Positions 1 through 6,408 are shown, numbered from the stretch's first letter. The stretch is 7,833 nucleotides of DNA from JBBSOW01 sp038259365 (GCA_038259365.1 JBBSOW010000136.1:1-7833), one strand, 5' to 3'. Program-made: numbers and translations. Notes: a model not told the origin generated them from the letters alone.

Positions 1-30
1 TGCGCGAGGCCGAGCGTGTGAGGGTGAGTA

Positions 31-60
31 GGAGGAGGGGATCTGGGAGGAGGGGATCTG
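31..60. repeat. Perfect 15-bp tandem duplication
   Basis: The 15-base word GGAGGAGGGGATCTG occurs at 31-45 and again, unchanged and directly abutting, at 46-60. Being identical and adjacent, the two copies suggest a recent slippage duplication. The surrounding sequence shows no gene that I recognise, so no function is assigned. Confidence 0.9.
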
Positions 61-427
61 AGGGTCAGGCTGGCGCGGTGATCGGGCGGCGTCGGGATTC
101 ACGAGCACCCAGCCAAGGTGACTGCGGCGCTCAACGAATACGGTTTGGGCTCGCGCGGGCAAAATCGCGTGGCAGGTGGTCTCGCAGACCGCCGATACCC
201 CTAGTGGTGACGCTCACGGTGGCCCATGCCTGATTGGGCAACTCACTATCGGCAACGTCAGGACCCTTATCCGTAACGCAGAACACAGTCGAGGCAACCC
301 CTCCCCCTCTTTCTCGGGGTGCGGAATCGGCTTGATCGCCTCCCCAAGCCGAGAATCTGCCAACCGCGACCTGTTCGTCGCGACCCCGCGCTCAGTGGGG
401 ACCCGACCCACCGCCGCGACCCCGTAT
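61..427. other. Gene-free stretch left of the repeat locus
   Basis: I see no convincing gene here. Open frames cross the stretch on both strands (for example a 65-codon minus-strand frame at 214-411), but none has a good ribosome-binding site, family resemblance or the GC-rich third positions of the real genes in this window. A small stem (GCCCA at 222-226 with TGGGC at 235-239) and two copies of CGCGACCCCG (379-388 and 415-424) are the only structure noted. Confidence 0.55.
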
Positions 428-431
428 TCGC

Positions 432-527
432 GCTCTGTATGGGCCGGCGCGCTCGGTATGGTGCTGGACTGGCTCGGGTTGATGGTTCACGCTCGATTTC
501 GAAATGAAGCGGGAAGCACTATATTGA
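432..527 (+). repeat. Left arm of a ~96-nt diverged inverted repeat
   Basis: On the plus strand this arm reads as five consecutive units of 19, 21, 19, 18 and 19 nt, starting at 432, 451, 472, 491 and 509. Four begin GCTC and the fifth begins GCGG. The minus strand of 859-954 reads as five units of the same lengths in the same order. My hand alignment, without gaps, gives 64 identical positions of 96, and four more matching bases (TCGC) extend it outward to 428. The fourth unit contains a quasi-palindrome at 490-511 centred on ATTTCGAAAT. The arm lies just outside the 33-bp array. Its function is unknown; it could be a remnant of a non-autonomous element or part of a structured RNA. Confidence 0.6.
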
Positions 528-538
528 GCGCGATTCCC

Positions 539-818
539 CAGAGCTCGACGCCGCGAGCGGGTTTGATTACCCAGAGCTCGACGCCCCGAGCGGGTTTGAG
601 CCCTCAGAGCTCGAGGCCCCGAGCGGGTTTGATTCCTCAGAGCTCGACGCCCCGAGCGGGTTTGAGCCCCCGATGCCCCTAGCGGGTTTGAGCCCTCAGA
701 GCTCGACGCCCCGAGCGGGCTTGATTCCTCAGAGTTCGACGCCCCGAGCGGGTTTGAGCCCCCAGAGCTCGAGGCCCCGAGCGGGTTTGATTCCCCGATG
801 CCCCTCGCCCGCCCCCTT
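539..818. repeat. 33-bp tandem repeat array with hairpin-forming units
   Basis: Units start at 539, 572, 605, 638, 671, 697, 730 and 763. All are 33 bp except the fifth (671-696, 26 bp), and a degenerate ninth starts at 796. A typical unit contains GCTCGACGCCCCGAGC, which can fold as a 5-bp stem (GCTCG/CGAGC) with a 6-nt loop, followed by GGGTTTGA. Most differences fall in the loop (ACGCCC, AGGCCC, ACGCCG) or in the tail. The one change inside the stem (GTTCG at 730-762) still permits a G-U pair. Unit tails mostly alternate between a TTTGAG and a TTTGAT type, hinting at a ~66-bp higher-order period. The short fifth and ninth units share the start CGATGCCCCT. No unique spacers separate the units, so this is not a CRISPR array. 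Confidence 0.93.
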
Positions 819-858
819 CAGAGCAAGAGCAGGAACCCAGGCCGAGCGCGCAGCACGC

Positions 859-954
859 TCGATCTAACGCTTCACGCTTGATCTACGAACTGAGCTGGAA
901 GCAAAAGGCTGAGCCGGGTCAGCAAGAGACCGAGCGTGCTGATCCAGACTGAGC
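859..954 (-). repeat. Right arm of the ~96-nt diverged inverted repeat
   Basis: Read on the minus strand, this arm falls into units of 19 (936-954), 21 (915-935), 19 (896-914), 18 (878-895) and 19 nt (859-877). The first four begin GCTC and the fifth begins GCGT, the same order of lengths as the left arm at 432-527. Best-matching unit pairs are the second (15 of 21) and fifth (14 of 19). Because single units are partly palindromic, there is also direct-orientation similarity, for example TTCACGCTTGATC at 871 against TTCACGCTCGATT at 486. The arm ends about 25 bp beyond the fadE5 stop codon, so transcripts leaving that gene run into it. Confidence 0.6.
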
Positions 955-978
955 GCGATGTGACCGAGGTGCTCTGGG

Positions 979-2811
979 TTAGAAGCTCGCCTCGGCGAGG
1001 TCCATGACGTCGAGGTTGGTGCCCTCGACGATGGCGAGTTCGGCGGTAAGCTTGGGCAGCACGGTCTGGGCGAACCACTGGGCGGCGGCGATCTTGCCGC
1101 GGTAGAAGTCGGCATCGCTCTTTTTTGGCTCGCCCTCCAACGCGAGGGCGGCGGCCTCGGCCCCACGCAGCAGCAGCCACCCGCACAACAGGTCGCCGAG
1201 GGCTAGCAGCAGTCGGGTGGTGTTGAGGCCAACCCGGTAGATGTTGCGGCGATCGCCGCCCGGTCCGGCACTCTCCAGCGCCTCGTCCATGGCGGCGAGC
1301 ATCGCGGTGACGTCGGCCAGGGCGCGGGAGAGGAGTCGGCGTTCGCGGTCCAGGCCATGCCAGGTCTCGATCCACGAATCGATCTGCGCGGTGAGGAAAT
1401 CCAGCCCGCGCGAACGGTCCTTGACGATCTTGCGAAAGAACAGGTCTTGGCCCTGGATGGCGGTGGTGCCCTCGTAGAGGGTGTCGATCTTGGCGTCGCG
1501 GACGTACTGCTCCAGCGGGTAGTCCGCGAGATAGCCCGATCCGCCGAAGGTCTGCAGGGATTCGCTGCCCAACAGGGTCCAGGAACGCTCGGAGCCGTAC
1601 CCCTTGACGATCGGCAGCAGCAGGTCGTTGACGCTTTCGGCCACCTCATCTCGACCGCCCTCGGCGCCTGCCTGCCAGATCAGATCCTGGATGCTCGCGG
1701 TGTAGAGGACGAGCGCGCGCATTCCCTCGACGTAGGCCTTCTGCGTCATCAGCGAGCGACGCACGTCCGCGTGGTGGGTGATCGTGACTCGGGGCGCGGA
1801 GCGGTCACCCGTCTCGACGAGGTCGCCGCCCTGGACGCGTTGCTTGGCGTAGTCCAGCGCGTTGAGGTAGCCGGTGGAGAGCGTCGCGATGGCCTTGGTA
1901 CCCACCATCATCCGGGCGTGTTCGATGATGCGGAACATCTGCGCGATCCCGTCGTGCTCCTCGCCGAGCAGCCAGCCGACCGCGGGCGCGTCGGCACCGA
2001 AGGTCATCTCGCAGGTGGTGGAGACCTTGAGCCCCATCTTATGCTCGACGTTGGTCGCGTACACCCCGTTGCGCTCGCCGGGCTCGCCGGTTTCGGGGTC
2101 GAAGGTGTACTTCGGGACGATGAACATGCTCAGCCCCTTGGTGCCCGCCCCCTGTGCTGATTCGGGGCGGGCGAGGACCAGGTGGATGATGTTCTCGGTG
2201 AGGTCGTGCTCGCCGGAGGTGATGAAGCGCTTGACGCCCTCGAGATGCCAGGTGCCGTCGGGCTGACGCCGCGCCTTGGTGCGGCCCGCGCCGACGTCGG
2301 AGCCGGCATCGGGCTCGGTGAGGATCATGGTCGCTCCCCATAGGCGGTCCACCATGAGCTTGGCGATGTGCTTGTCTCGCTCGGTGCCGCACTCGGCGAC
2401 GACCTGGCTGAACTTGGGCCCGGCCCAGTACAGGTAGATGGCGGGATTGGCGCCGAGGACCATCTCCATCAGGCCCCAGCGGAGCGAGGGCGGGCAGTCC
2501 TGGCCGCCCAGTTCGCCGGGCAGTTCGACGCGCCACCAGTCCGAGTCCTGGTAGGCCTTGAACGCCATCTTGACCGCCTCGGGCACGCGCACGGTCTTGG
2601 TCTGCGGGTCATAGATCGGCGGAAAGCGGTCGCCCTCGACGAAGGAGTCGGCGAGCTTGGTGCGGGCCAGTTGATCCACCTCGGCGAGCATCGCCTCGGC
2701 GGTCTCGCGGTCGATGTCCTCGGCGAGGCCGTGGCCGAGCGTCGCATCGGTGCCCAGCACCTCGAAGAGATTGAAGGCGATGTCGCGAACGTTGGACTTG
2801 TAGTGGCTCAT
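979..2811 (-). CDS. fadE5: FadE5-like acyl-CoA dehydrogenase
   Basis: This flavoenzyme is predicted to catalyse the first step of beta-oxidation, the FAD-dependent alpha,beta-dehydrogenation of acyl-CoA in the cytoplasm. The 610-residue product opens with MSHYKSNVRD, the start of the actinobacterial FadE5 N-terminal domain, and its length matches mycobacterial FadE5 (about 611 residues). The central flavin domain shows LTEPDAGSD at 164-172 and KRFITSG at 194-200. The C-terminal helical domain shows QTFGGSGY at 420-427 and LYEGTTAIQ at 445-453, where E447 fits the catalytic base reported for the Mycobacterium tuberculosis enzyme. An extra C-terminal helical region follows, as in long-chain members. 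The ATG is preceded by GAGGGG (2817-2822) with 5 nt spacing. FadE5 is described as having broad chain-length preference; substrate here is inferred. The fabG4 and fadA2 neighbours found in mycobacteria are absent from this window. Confidence 0.9.
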   Translation of the reverse strand: MSHYKSNVRDIAFNLFEVLGTDATLGHGLAEDIDRETAEAMLAEVDQLARTKLADSFVEGDRFPPIYDPQTKTVRVPEAVKMAFKAYQDSDWWRVELPGELGGQDCPPSLRWGLMEMVLGANPAIYLYWAGPKFSQVVAECGTERDKHIAKLMVDRLWGATMILTEPDAGSDVGAGRTKARRQPDGTWHLEGVKRFITSGEHDLTENIIHLVLARPESAQGAGTKGLSMFIVPKYTFDPETGEPGERNGVYATNVEHKMGLKVSTTCEMTFGADAPAVGWLLGEEHDGIAQMFRIIEHARMMVGTKAIATLSTGYLNALDYAKQRVQGGDLVETGDRSAPRVTITHHADVRRSLMTQKAYVEGMRALVLYTASIQDLIWQAGAEGGRDEVAESVNDLLLPIVKGYGSERSWTLLGSESLQTFGGSGYLADYPLEQYVRDAKIDTLYEGTTAIQGQDLFFRKIVKDRSRGLDFLTAQIDSWIETWHGLDRERRLLSRALADVTAMLAAMDEALESAGPGGDRRNIYRVGLNTTRLLLALGDLLCGWLLLRGAEAAALALEGEPKKSDADFYRGKIAAAQWFAQTVLPKLTAELAIVEGTNLDVMDLAEASF

Positions 2812-2829
2812 CCGGTCCCCTCGCAGCTT

Positions 2830-2847
2830 AGTTACTCGTCGGTAACT
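2830..2847. promoter_or_regulatory. Inverted-repeat operator candidate over the fadE5 transcription start
   Basis: AGTTAC and GTAACT form perfect 6-bp arms around the spacer TCGTCG. The 18-bp repeat lies 19-36 bp upstream of the fadE5 ATG and overlaps the start point (about 2843) expected from the promoter at 2850-2878. A repressor bound here would block initiation. The TTAC...GTAA form suits a TetR-family fatty-acid regulator, but no regulator gene is in the window and the regulator's identity is inference. Confidence 0.55.
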
Positions 2848-2849
2848 TC

Positions 2850-2878
2850 ATTATGCAACGCGCTCGTGAGCCTCGCAA
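2850..2878 (-). promoter_or_regulatory. Predicted fadE5 promoter (-35/-10)
   Basis: On the minus strand, TTGCGA (2873-2878) is followed after exactly 17 nt by CATAAT (2850-2855), a close match to the primary-sigma consensus with ideal spacing. The predicted start near 2843 leaves a leader of roughly 32 nt with a good ribosome-binding site. This is a pattern match only. Confidence 0.55.
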
Positions 2879-3173
2879 CGCAATTGCCCAACTTTGCCCC
2901 TTGCCTGTGAGTCACGAGCTGCTCTTACCGGTGGTGTCGCTGGCCTCCTGCCATCCGTCGGCGCCGCCGTCCGTGTGAGCGACCGCCAGCTGGTGGCAGC
3001 AAAAGACCCATAGCCGCCACACCATTCTTTCCCCGCTATGCCGGTAGAGGAGGCCCTGCGGGACAGCTGGACCGGCTGGTGGCCCCAGCGCGTCTAGCGT
3101 CCCGGCACGAGGTTTCTTGCGGGAGTACTTTTGGGGTTGGCCGCCATCGACGCCCAGTGCTCTGCGGATGGGG
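2879..3173. other. Gene-free spacer between fadE5 and the toxin remnant
   Basis: I see no gene, RNA or clear terminator here. A short frame starting with ATG near 3039 runs only about 19 codons and resembles nothing I know. The minus-strand sequence just below 3174 does not continue the toxin-like reading. Confidence 0.5.
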
Positions 3174-3435
3174 TCAGCCTCTGGGCCCGATTATGGCCCA
3201 CGGATTGAGCCAAGGGACGCCGAGGGGTTCGAAGTGTTTGGTATTCCGCGTCACGACGGTCATCTCGGCAGCCTCAGCGATGGAGGCAATGAGGGCGTCG
3301 TCGAACGGTGCGTGCGGGACCCGATGGGCCGCGAGGACCCGGGCCGCCGACCGACCCTGCCCACACCTCCACGGGCCGGTTGCGCCCTCGGACCCGCAGT
3401 GCGGACACCACGTTGGTGTCCAAGAGGTACTTCAC
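3174..3435 (-). pseudogene. vapC: Broken VapC/FitB-type PIN-domain toxin
   Basis: The start is intact: GTG at 3435-3433 overlaps the antitoxin stop in a GTGA arrangement and encodes VKYLLDTNVVSALRVRGRN, the classic PIN N-terminus with the first acidic residue (D6). From about residue 27 (near 3355) the family resemblance ends. It resumes in another frame with AARVLAAHRVPHAPFDD, ALIASIAEAAEM and TVVTRNTKHFEPLGVP, ending at TGA 3176-3174. What remains is 262 bp against about 420 for an intact gene, so roughly 150-170 bp, including the central helices with the second acidic residue, are gone and the frame is shifted. Read from the GTG, translation stops early at a TGA. Intact members are Mg-dependent RNases; this remnant cannot make an active one. 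The diagnosis rests on recognising both ends of the family. Confidence 0.85.
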
Positions 3436-3656
3436 ACCTGCGCCGAGCGAGCCGCCAGTCCCAGGCGCTCGGGTTCGAATGCGATGTCGGCACCGTCGTC
3501 GGTGCCTGGGAGGTCGACAATCGTGATGGGCTCGCCCGCCAAAGCCCGGGTGAGCACGCCCCCCGCCTCCGCCTCAACCGACCGGTGAGGCTGCTTGGCA
3601 CGCGGAAGCGCGGCCTTGGTTCCCGCAGGAAGGTTGCGGATCAGGATCTGTTCCAT
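3432..3656 (-). CDS. vapB: VapB/FitA-type antitoxin
   Basis: This encodes a 74-residue ribbon-helix-helix DNA-binding antitoxin. The N-terminal strand MEQILIRNLP and the helix containing SVEAEA (26-31) belong to the FitA-like fold. The acidic tail with FEPERLGL (60-67) is the part that normally occupies the toxin's active site. I place the start at ATG 3656-3654, because GGGGGTGA (3662-3669) sits 5 nt before it; a GTG three codons upstream would lie within that ribosome-binding site. The stop overlaps the toxin start by 4 bp, so the pair was translationally coupled. The toxin gene is now broken, leaving this as an orphan antitoxin, possibly still repressing its own promoter or neutralising a related toxin elsewhere. 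The reading frame is complete; ALPRAKQ at 17-23 looks one residue shorter than the usual ALRARAKQ, from memory of the family. Confidence 0.88.
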   Translation of the reverse strand: MEQILIRNLPAGTKAALPRAKQPHRSVEAEAGGVLTRALAGEPITIVDLPGTDDGADIAFEPERLGLAARSAQV

Positions 3657-3668
3657 AACGATCACCCC

Positions 3669-3690
3669 CGATATCGCCCTAATGATATTA
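3669..3690 (-). promoter_or_regulatory. vapB promoter/operator candidate
   Basis: Two small palindromes lie just upstream of the antitoxin: CGATATCG at 3669-3676 (perfect) and TAATGATATTA at 3680-3690 (arms TAAT/ATTA). Their centres are about 12 bp apart, roughly one helical turn, as would suit paired ribbon-helix-helix dimers. On the minus strand the second contains TAATAT (3690-3685), a possible -10 element; I found no convincing -35. The AT-rich patch stands out from its GC-rich surroundings. Confidence 0.45.
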
Positions 3691-3759
3691 CCGCCCGGCT
3701 GCTCAAGGACCCGTCCAGGTAGACCACGTGTCGCTGACAGTCTTCGCTGGACCTCGACG

Positions 3760-5205
3760 CTAGGACGAGACCGACGCCTGGCGCCGAAAGAAGAACGCCA
3801 CGACGACGACGCTGACGCAGATCCCGGCCCCCACCACGAACGCCAGCCGGAGCCCGGCGGCGTTCGCGTCGGCGGCGGAAAACCCTAGGGCTTCGACGGC
3901 GGTGGCCCGGTTGGCCAACACCGTGATGAGTAGCGCGGTGCCCGCGGCGCCGGCGACCTGCTGCAGGGTACTCAGAGCGGCGCTGCCGTGGGAGTACAAC
4001 CGCGGCGGGAGGTCGTTGAGGGCGTGGGTGAACGTCGGGGTGAAGATGAAGCCCAGCGAAGCGCTTAACAGCAGATGGCTCACCAGCAACACGGGCAACG
4101 GCGTGCTCGGGCCGGCGAAGCTCATGGTCAAGATGGCGATGGCCAGGGTGAACCCGGCCGGGACTACCAGCGGCCGGGGGCCGATTCGGTCGTAGAGCCG
4201 CCCGACTATGGGGCCGAGGAAGCCCATTGTGAGCCCGCCGGGCAACAACAACAGGCCGGTGGCGACGGTGCTGAGCCCGCGGACCTGCTGCAGGAACAGC
4301 GGCCACAGGATGGCCACGCCCAGCAGCCCGGCGAAGGCGATCATCAACACCCCGACGCCGAGGCCGAAGTTGCGGAACCGGAAGACGCGCAGGTCGAGCA
4401 GGGGGGCGTCGTCGCGCTGCAGGATGAACTGGCGCCAAACGAACCCGACGATCCCGAGCACGCAGGCGACCGAGGAGGCGACGAGGATCGTCGGCCCGCC
4501 CGCTGATTCGCCCCCGATCTGGTTCAGGGCGTAGACCAAACCGCCGAAGCCGAAGGCCGCCAGGATCACCGACGCGACGTCGAGGCGCAGCTTGCGGACA
4601 GCGGAGATGTCGACCATCTTCGTGGCACCCAGCGCGGTCATGAAGCCGGCGATGGGCAGCACGGTGAGGAACAGCCAACGCCAGGACAAGAACTCCAAGA
4701 TGACGCCCGAGATGGTCGGGCCGAGGGCGGGAGCGACGGAGATGACGACGGTGACGATCCCCATGGTCTGGCCGCGGCGCGCGACCGGAACGAGCACGAG
4801 CACGGTGGTCATGAGCAACGGCATCATCACCGCGGTGCCGCAGGCCTGCACGACCCTGCCGAGCAACAGCACGCGGAAACCGGGAGCGAGCCCGGCGATC
4901 AGGGTCCCGGCGCAGAAGGTGCTCATGGCGCCGATGAAGATCTGCCGGGTGGTGAAGCGTTGCTGGATGAACCCCGTGGCCGGGATGACAACGGCCATGG
5001 TGAGCAGAAACCCCGTCGAGACCCACTGTGCCGTTCGGGCGGTGATCCCCAGGTCATCGATCAGCACCGGCAGCGCGACCGACATACTGGTCTCGTTCAA
5101 GATGACGACGAAGGCCGAGCACAGGAGCAGTCCGATGACGAGCCGATTGCGCGACCCGTCGGCGGGGTTTTCGTGCGCGCGATCGGCGACGACGGGCTCT
5201 GCCAT
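3760..5205 (-). CDS. DHA2-type MFS multidrug exporter
   Basis: This 481-residue membrane protein belongs to the 14-helix drug:proton antiporter group (EmrB/QacA/LmrB-like) and is predicted to export a hydrophobic or amphipathic compound using the proton gradient. TM1 carries ILNETSMSVALP (35-46), typical of LmrB-like members. Motif B is GRVVQACGTA (116-125), and the antiporter motif C is APALGPTISG (158-167) in TM5. A second motif-A-like loop GRLYDRIGPRP lies at 335-345, and SHGSAALSTLQQVAGAAG at 405-422 is characteristic of the family. I chose ATG 5205-5203 because GAGGAA lies 6 nt upstream; the longer reading from 5229 would include that site. The gene diverges from the membrane protein at 5376 and has no regulator next to it here. 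The substrate cannot be told from sequence. Confidence 0.9.
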   Translation of the reverse strand: MAEPVVADRAHENPADGSRNRLVIGLLLCSAFVVILNETSMSVALPVLIDDLGITARTAQWVSTGFLLTMAVVIPATGFIQQRFTTRQIFIGAMSTFCAGTLIAGLAPGFRVLLLGRVVQACGTAVMMPLLMTTVLVLVPVARRGQTMGIVTVVISVAPALGPTISGVILEFLSWRWLFLTVLPIAGFMTALGATKMVDISAVRKLRLDVASVILAAFGFGGLVYALNQIGGESAGGPTILVASSVACVLGIVGFVWRQFILQRDDAPLLDLRVFRFRNFGLGVGVLMIAFAGLLGVAILWPLFLQQVRGLSTVATGLLLLPGGLTMGFLGPIVGRLYDRIGPRPLVVPAGFTLAIAILTMSFAGPSTPLPVLLVSHLLLSASLGFIFTPTFTHALNDLPPRLYSHGSAALSTLQQVAGAAGTALLITVLANRATAVEALGFSAADANAAGLRLAFVVGAGICVSVVVVAFFFRRQASVSS

Positions 5206-5375
5206 TGGGTATTCCTCAATCTCGCGCATTGGACTGCACCACGCTACCCGCTCGGCACGAAACTCTCTTCCTCATAAATGTGCCGGCGGGCCAGCGGGGT
5301 TCGGTACGTGGCGGGCAGAGCCGTAGTAGCTTTTCAGTCGGTACCCCGTATTTCCCAACCAAAGGAGAACGCGCC
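5206..5375. promoter_or_regulatory. Divergent promoter region
   Basis: This 170-bp spacer must hold the promoters of the exporter (leftward) and of the TM-helix protein (rightward). I could not find a convincing -35/-10 pair in either direction. CGGTAC occurs twice, at 5302-5307 and 5339-5344, the second within the palindrome GGTACC. AAAGGAG (5361-5367) is the ribosome-binding site of the rightward gene. Confidence 0.4.
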
Positions 5376-6251
5376 GTGCGCGACGCACTAACCCAGGTAG
5401 CCGTATTCGTCCCCAAACTGCTGCTGTTCCTCGTGATCATCCTCATCGGTTATCTGGTGGCCAAGGCGATCCAAAAGGGCCTGGACAAGCTGCTGGAGAA
5501 GGTCGGCTTCGATCGGACGGTCGAGCGCGGCGGCATCAAGCGGTTGCTCGCCAAGAGCAACCACGACGCCTCCGCCATCGTCAGCCTGATCGTCTACTAC
5601 CTGCTGCTGCTGCTGGTCCTCCAGCTCGCCTTCGGCGTGTTCGGTCCAAATCCGATCAGCGATCTGCTCACGTGGATCATCGCGTTCCTGCCCCGGTTGC
5701 TGGTGGCGATCGTCATCGTCGTCATCGCCGCGGCCATCGCCGCCGCCGTCAAGGGACTCATCCAAAACACCCTCGGCGCCCTCTCCTACGTCAAGGTGCT
5801 GGCCAACGTCGCCGGTGTGTTCATCCTCGGGCTCGGCATCATCGCCGCGCTCAACCAGGTCGGGATCGCCACCACCGTCACCACCCCGGTGCTCGTCACC
5901 GTGCTCGCCACCATCGGCGGCGTGATCGTCGTCGGCGCCGGCGGCGGCCTGATCAAGCCCATGCAGAAGCGCTGGGAATCCTGGCTGGCTAAGGCCGAGG
6001 AGGAGGCCCCCAAGATCAAACAGGAGGCGGACGCCGCGCCGAGCGCCAAGGAGCAGGCCGGCCAGGCCAAGGACGAGGCTCAGATGCGACACGAGCAGAG
6101 CGAGGCTCAGGTCCGTTACGAGCAGAGTGAGGCGCCGATCGATTCCACGCAGACGATGGTGGGCCAACCTGCCGATCTTGGCGTCGAGACCGGAACCGAC
6201 ACGGGCGAAAGTTACGAGGGCGGGCCCTCGAAGGAGAGCGGCCAGATCTAA
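5376..6251 (+). CDS. Conserved-TM-helix membrane protein (mechanosensitive channel-like)
   Basis: The 291-residue product belongs to the actinobacterial family usually labelled 'mechanosensitive ion channel' through the conserved TM helix repeat (CmpX-like, Pfam TM_helix). Two such repeats are visible, at about 4-45 (LTQVAVFVPKLLLFLVI...) and 97-135 (IIAFLPRLLVAIVIVVI...). Five hydrophobic segments lie at about 10-30, 67-89, 98-125, 139-161 and 168-195; the last is glycine-rich (GGVIVVGAGGGLIKP), like a pore helix. The soluble beta domain of true MscS channels is missing, so gating by tension is inference. A charged, probably cytoplasmic tail from about 200 holds a 9-residue duplication. The GTG start has AGGAG (5363-5367) 8 nt upstream. 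A longer in-frame reading back to 5205 would overlap the divergent gene and lacks family resemblance. Confidence 0.85.
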   Translation: MRDALTQVAVFVPKLLLFLVIILIGYLVAKAIQKGLDKLLEKVGFDRTVERGGIKRLLAKSNHDASAIVSLIVYYLLLLLVLQLAFGVFGPNPISDLLTWIIAFLPRLLVAIVIVVIAAAIAAAVKGLIQNTLGALSYVKVLANVAGVFILGLGIIAALNQVGIATTVTTPVLVTVLATIGGVIVVGAGGGLIKPMQKRWESWLAKAEEEAPKIKQEADAAPSAKEQAGQAKDEAQMRHEQSEAQVRYEQSEAPIDSTQTMVGQPADLGVETGTDTGESYEGGPSKESGQI

Positions 6252-6299
6252 CCGGTTGGCGCGGGCCTCGGCGCCGGCGCAGAACCGATCTCCCCGCAG

Positions 6300-6329
6300 C
6301 GCGGGTCGGCACCTTCGGGTCGGTCCGCG
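6300..6329 (+). terminator. Hairpin after the TM-helix gene, weak terminator candidate
   Basis: CGCGGGTCGG (6300-6309) can pair with TCGGTCCGCG (6320-6329) as a 10-bp RNA stem with three G-U pairs. Its loop holds ACC-TTCG-GGT, itself a small UUCG-type hairpin that would compete. It lies about 50 bp after the stop at 6251. There is no T-tract, so intrinsic termination is doubtful. Confidence 0.3.
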
Positions 6330-6341
6330 CGGGCGTGCGTG

Positions 6342-6354
6342 CGGCGAATCGCCG
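6342..6354. promoter_or_regulatory. Palindrome upstream of the second MFS gene
   Basis: CGGCGAATCGCCG is a 13-bp palindrome 55 bp before the MFS start. It lies inside a wider inverted pair, CGTGCGTG (6334-6341) and CACGCACG (6379-6386). An operator is possible, but I found no clear promoter beside it and short palindromes are common in GC-rich DNA. Confidence 0.3.
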
Positions 6355-6408
6355 TGCTTGGATGGGCGCTGACAGATCCACGCACGAGCGAAAGTAAGGA
6401 CGATCGAG

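Noticed and set aside
214..411. 65-codon minus-strand frame
   Set aside because: It has no ribosome-binding site or family resemblance, and its composition is unlike the real genes here.
539..818. CRISPR array
   Set aside because: Units are contiguous with no unique spacers, one unit is shorter, and no cas genes or leader are nearby.
176..867. Protein with 11-residue repeats (QSSTPRAGL-like) encoded by the array
   Set aside because: The 33-bp period keeps a frame open by itself. The 26-bp unit breaks the frame, no ribosome-binding site precedes the start, and sequence outside the array resembles no protein. The changes look stem-preserving rather than codon-preserving.
1357..2910. Long plus-strand open frames opposite fadE5
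   Set aside because: They are antisense shadows of a GC-rich gene; the minus strand holds an unmistakable full-length enzyme.
3079..3722. Plus-strand open frames over the toxin-antitoxin region
   Set aside because: They lie antisense to a recognisable antitoxin and toxin remnant and resemble nothing.
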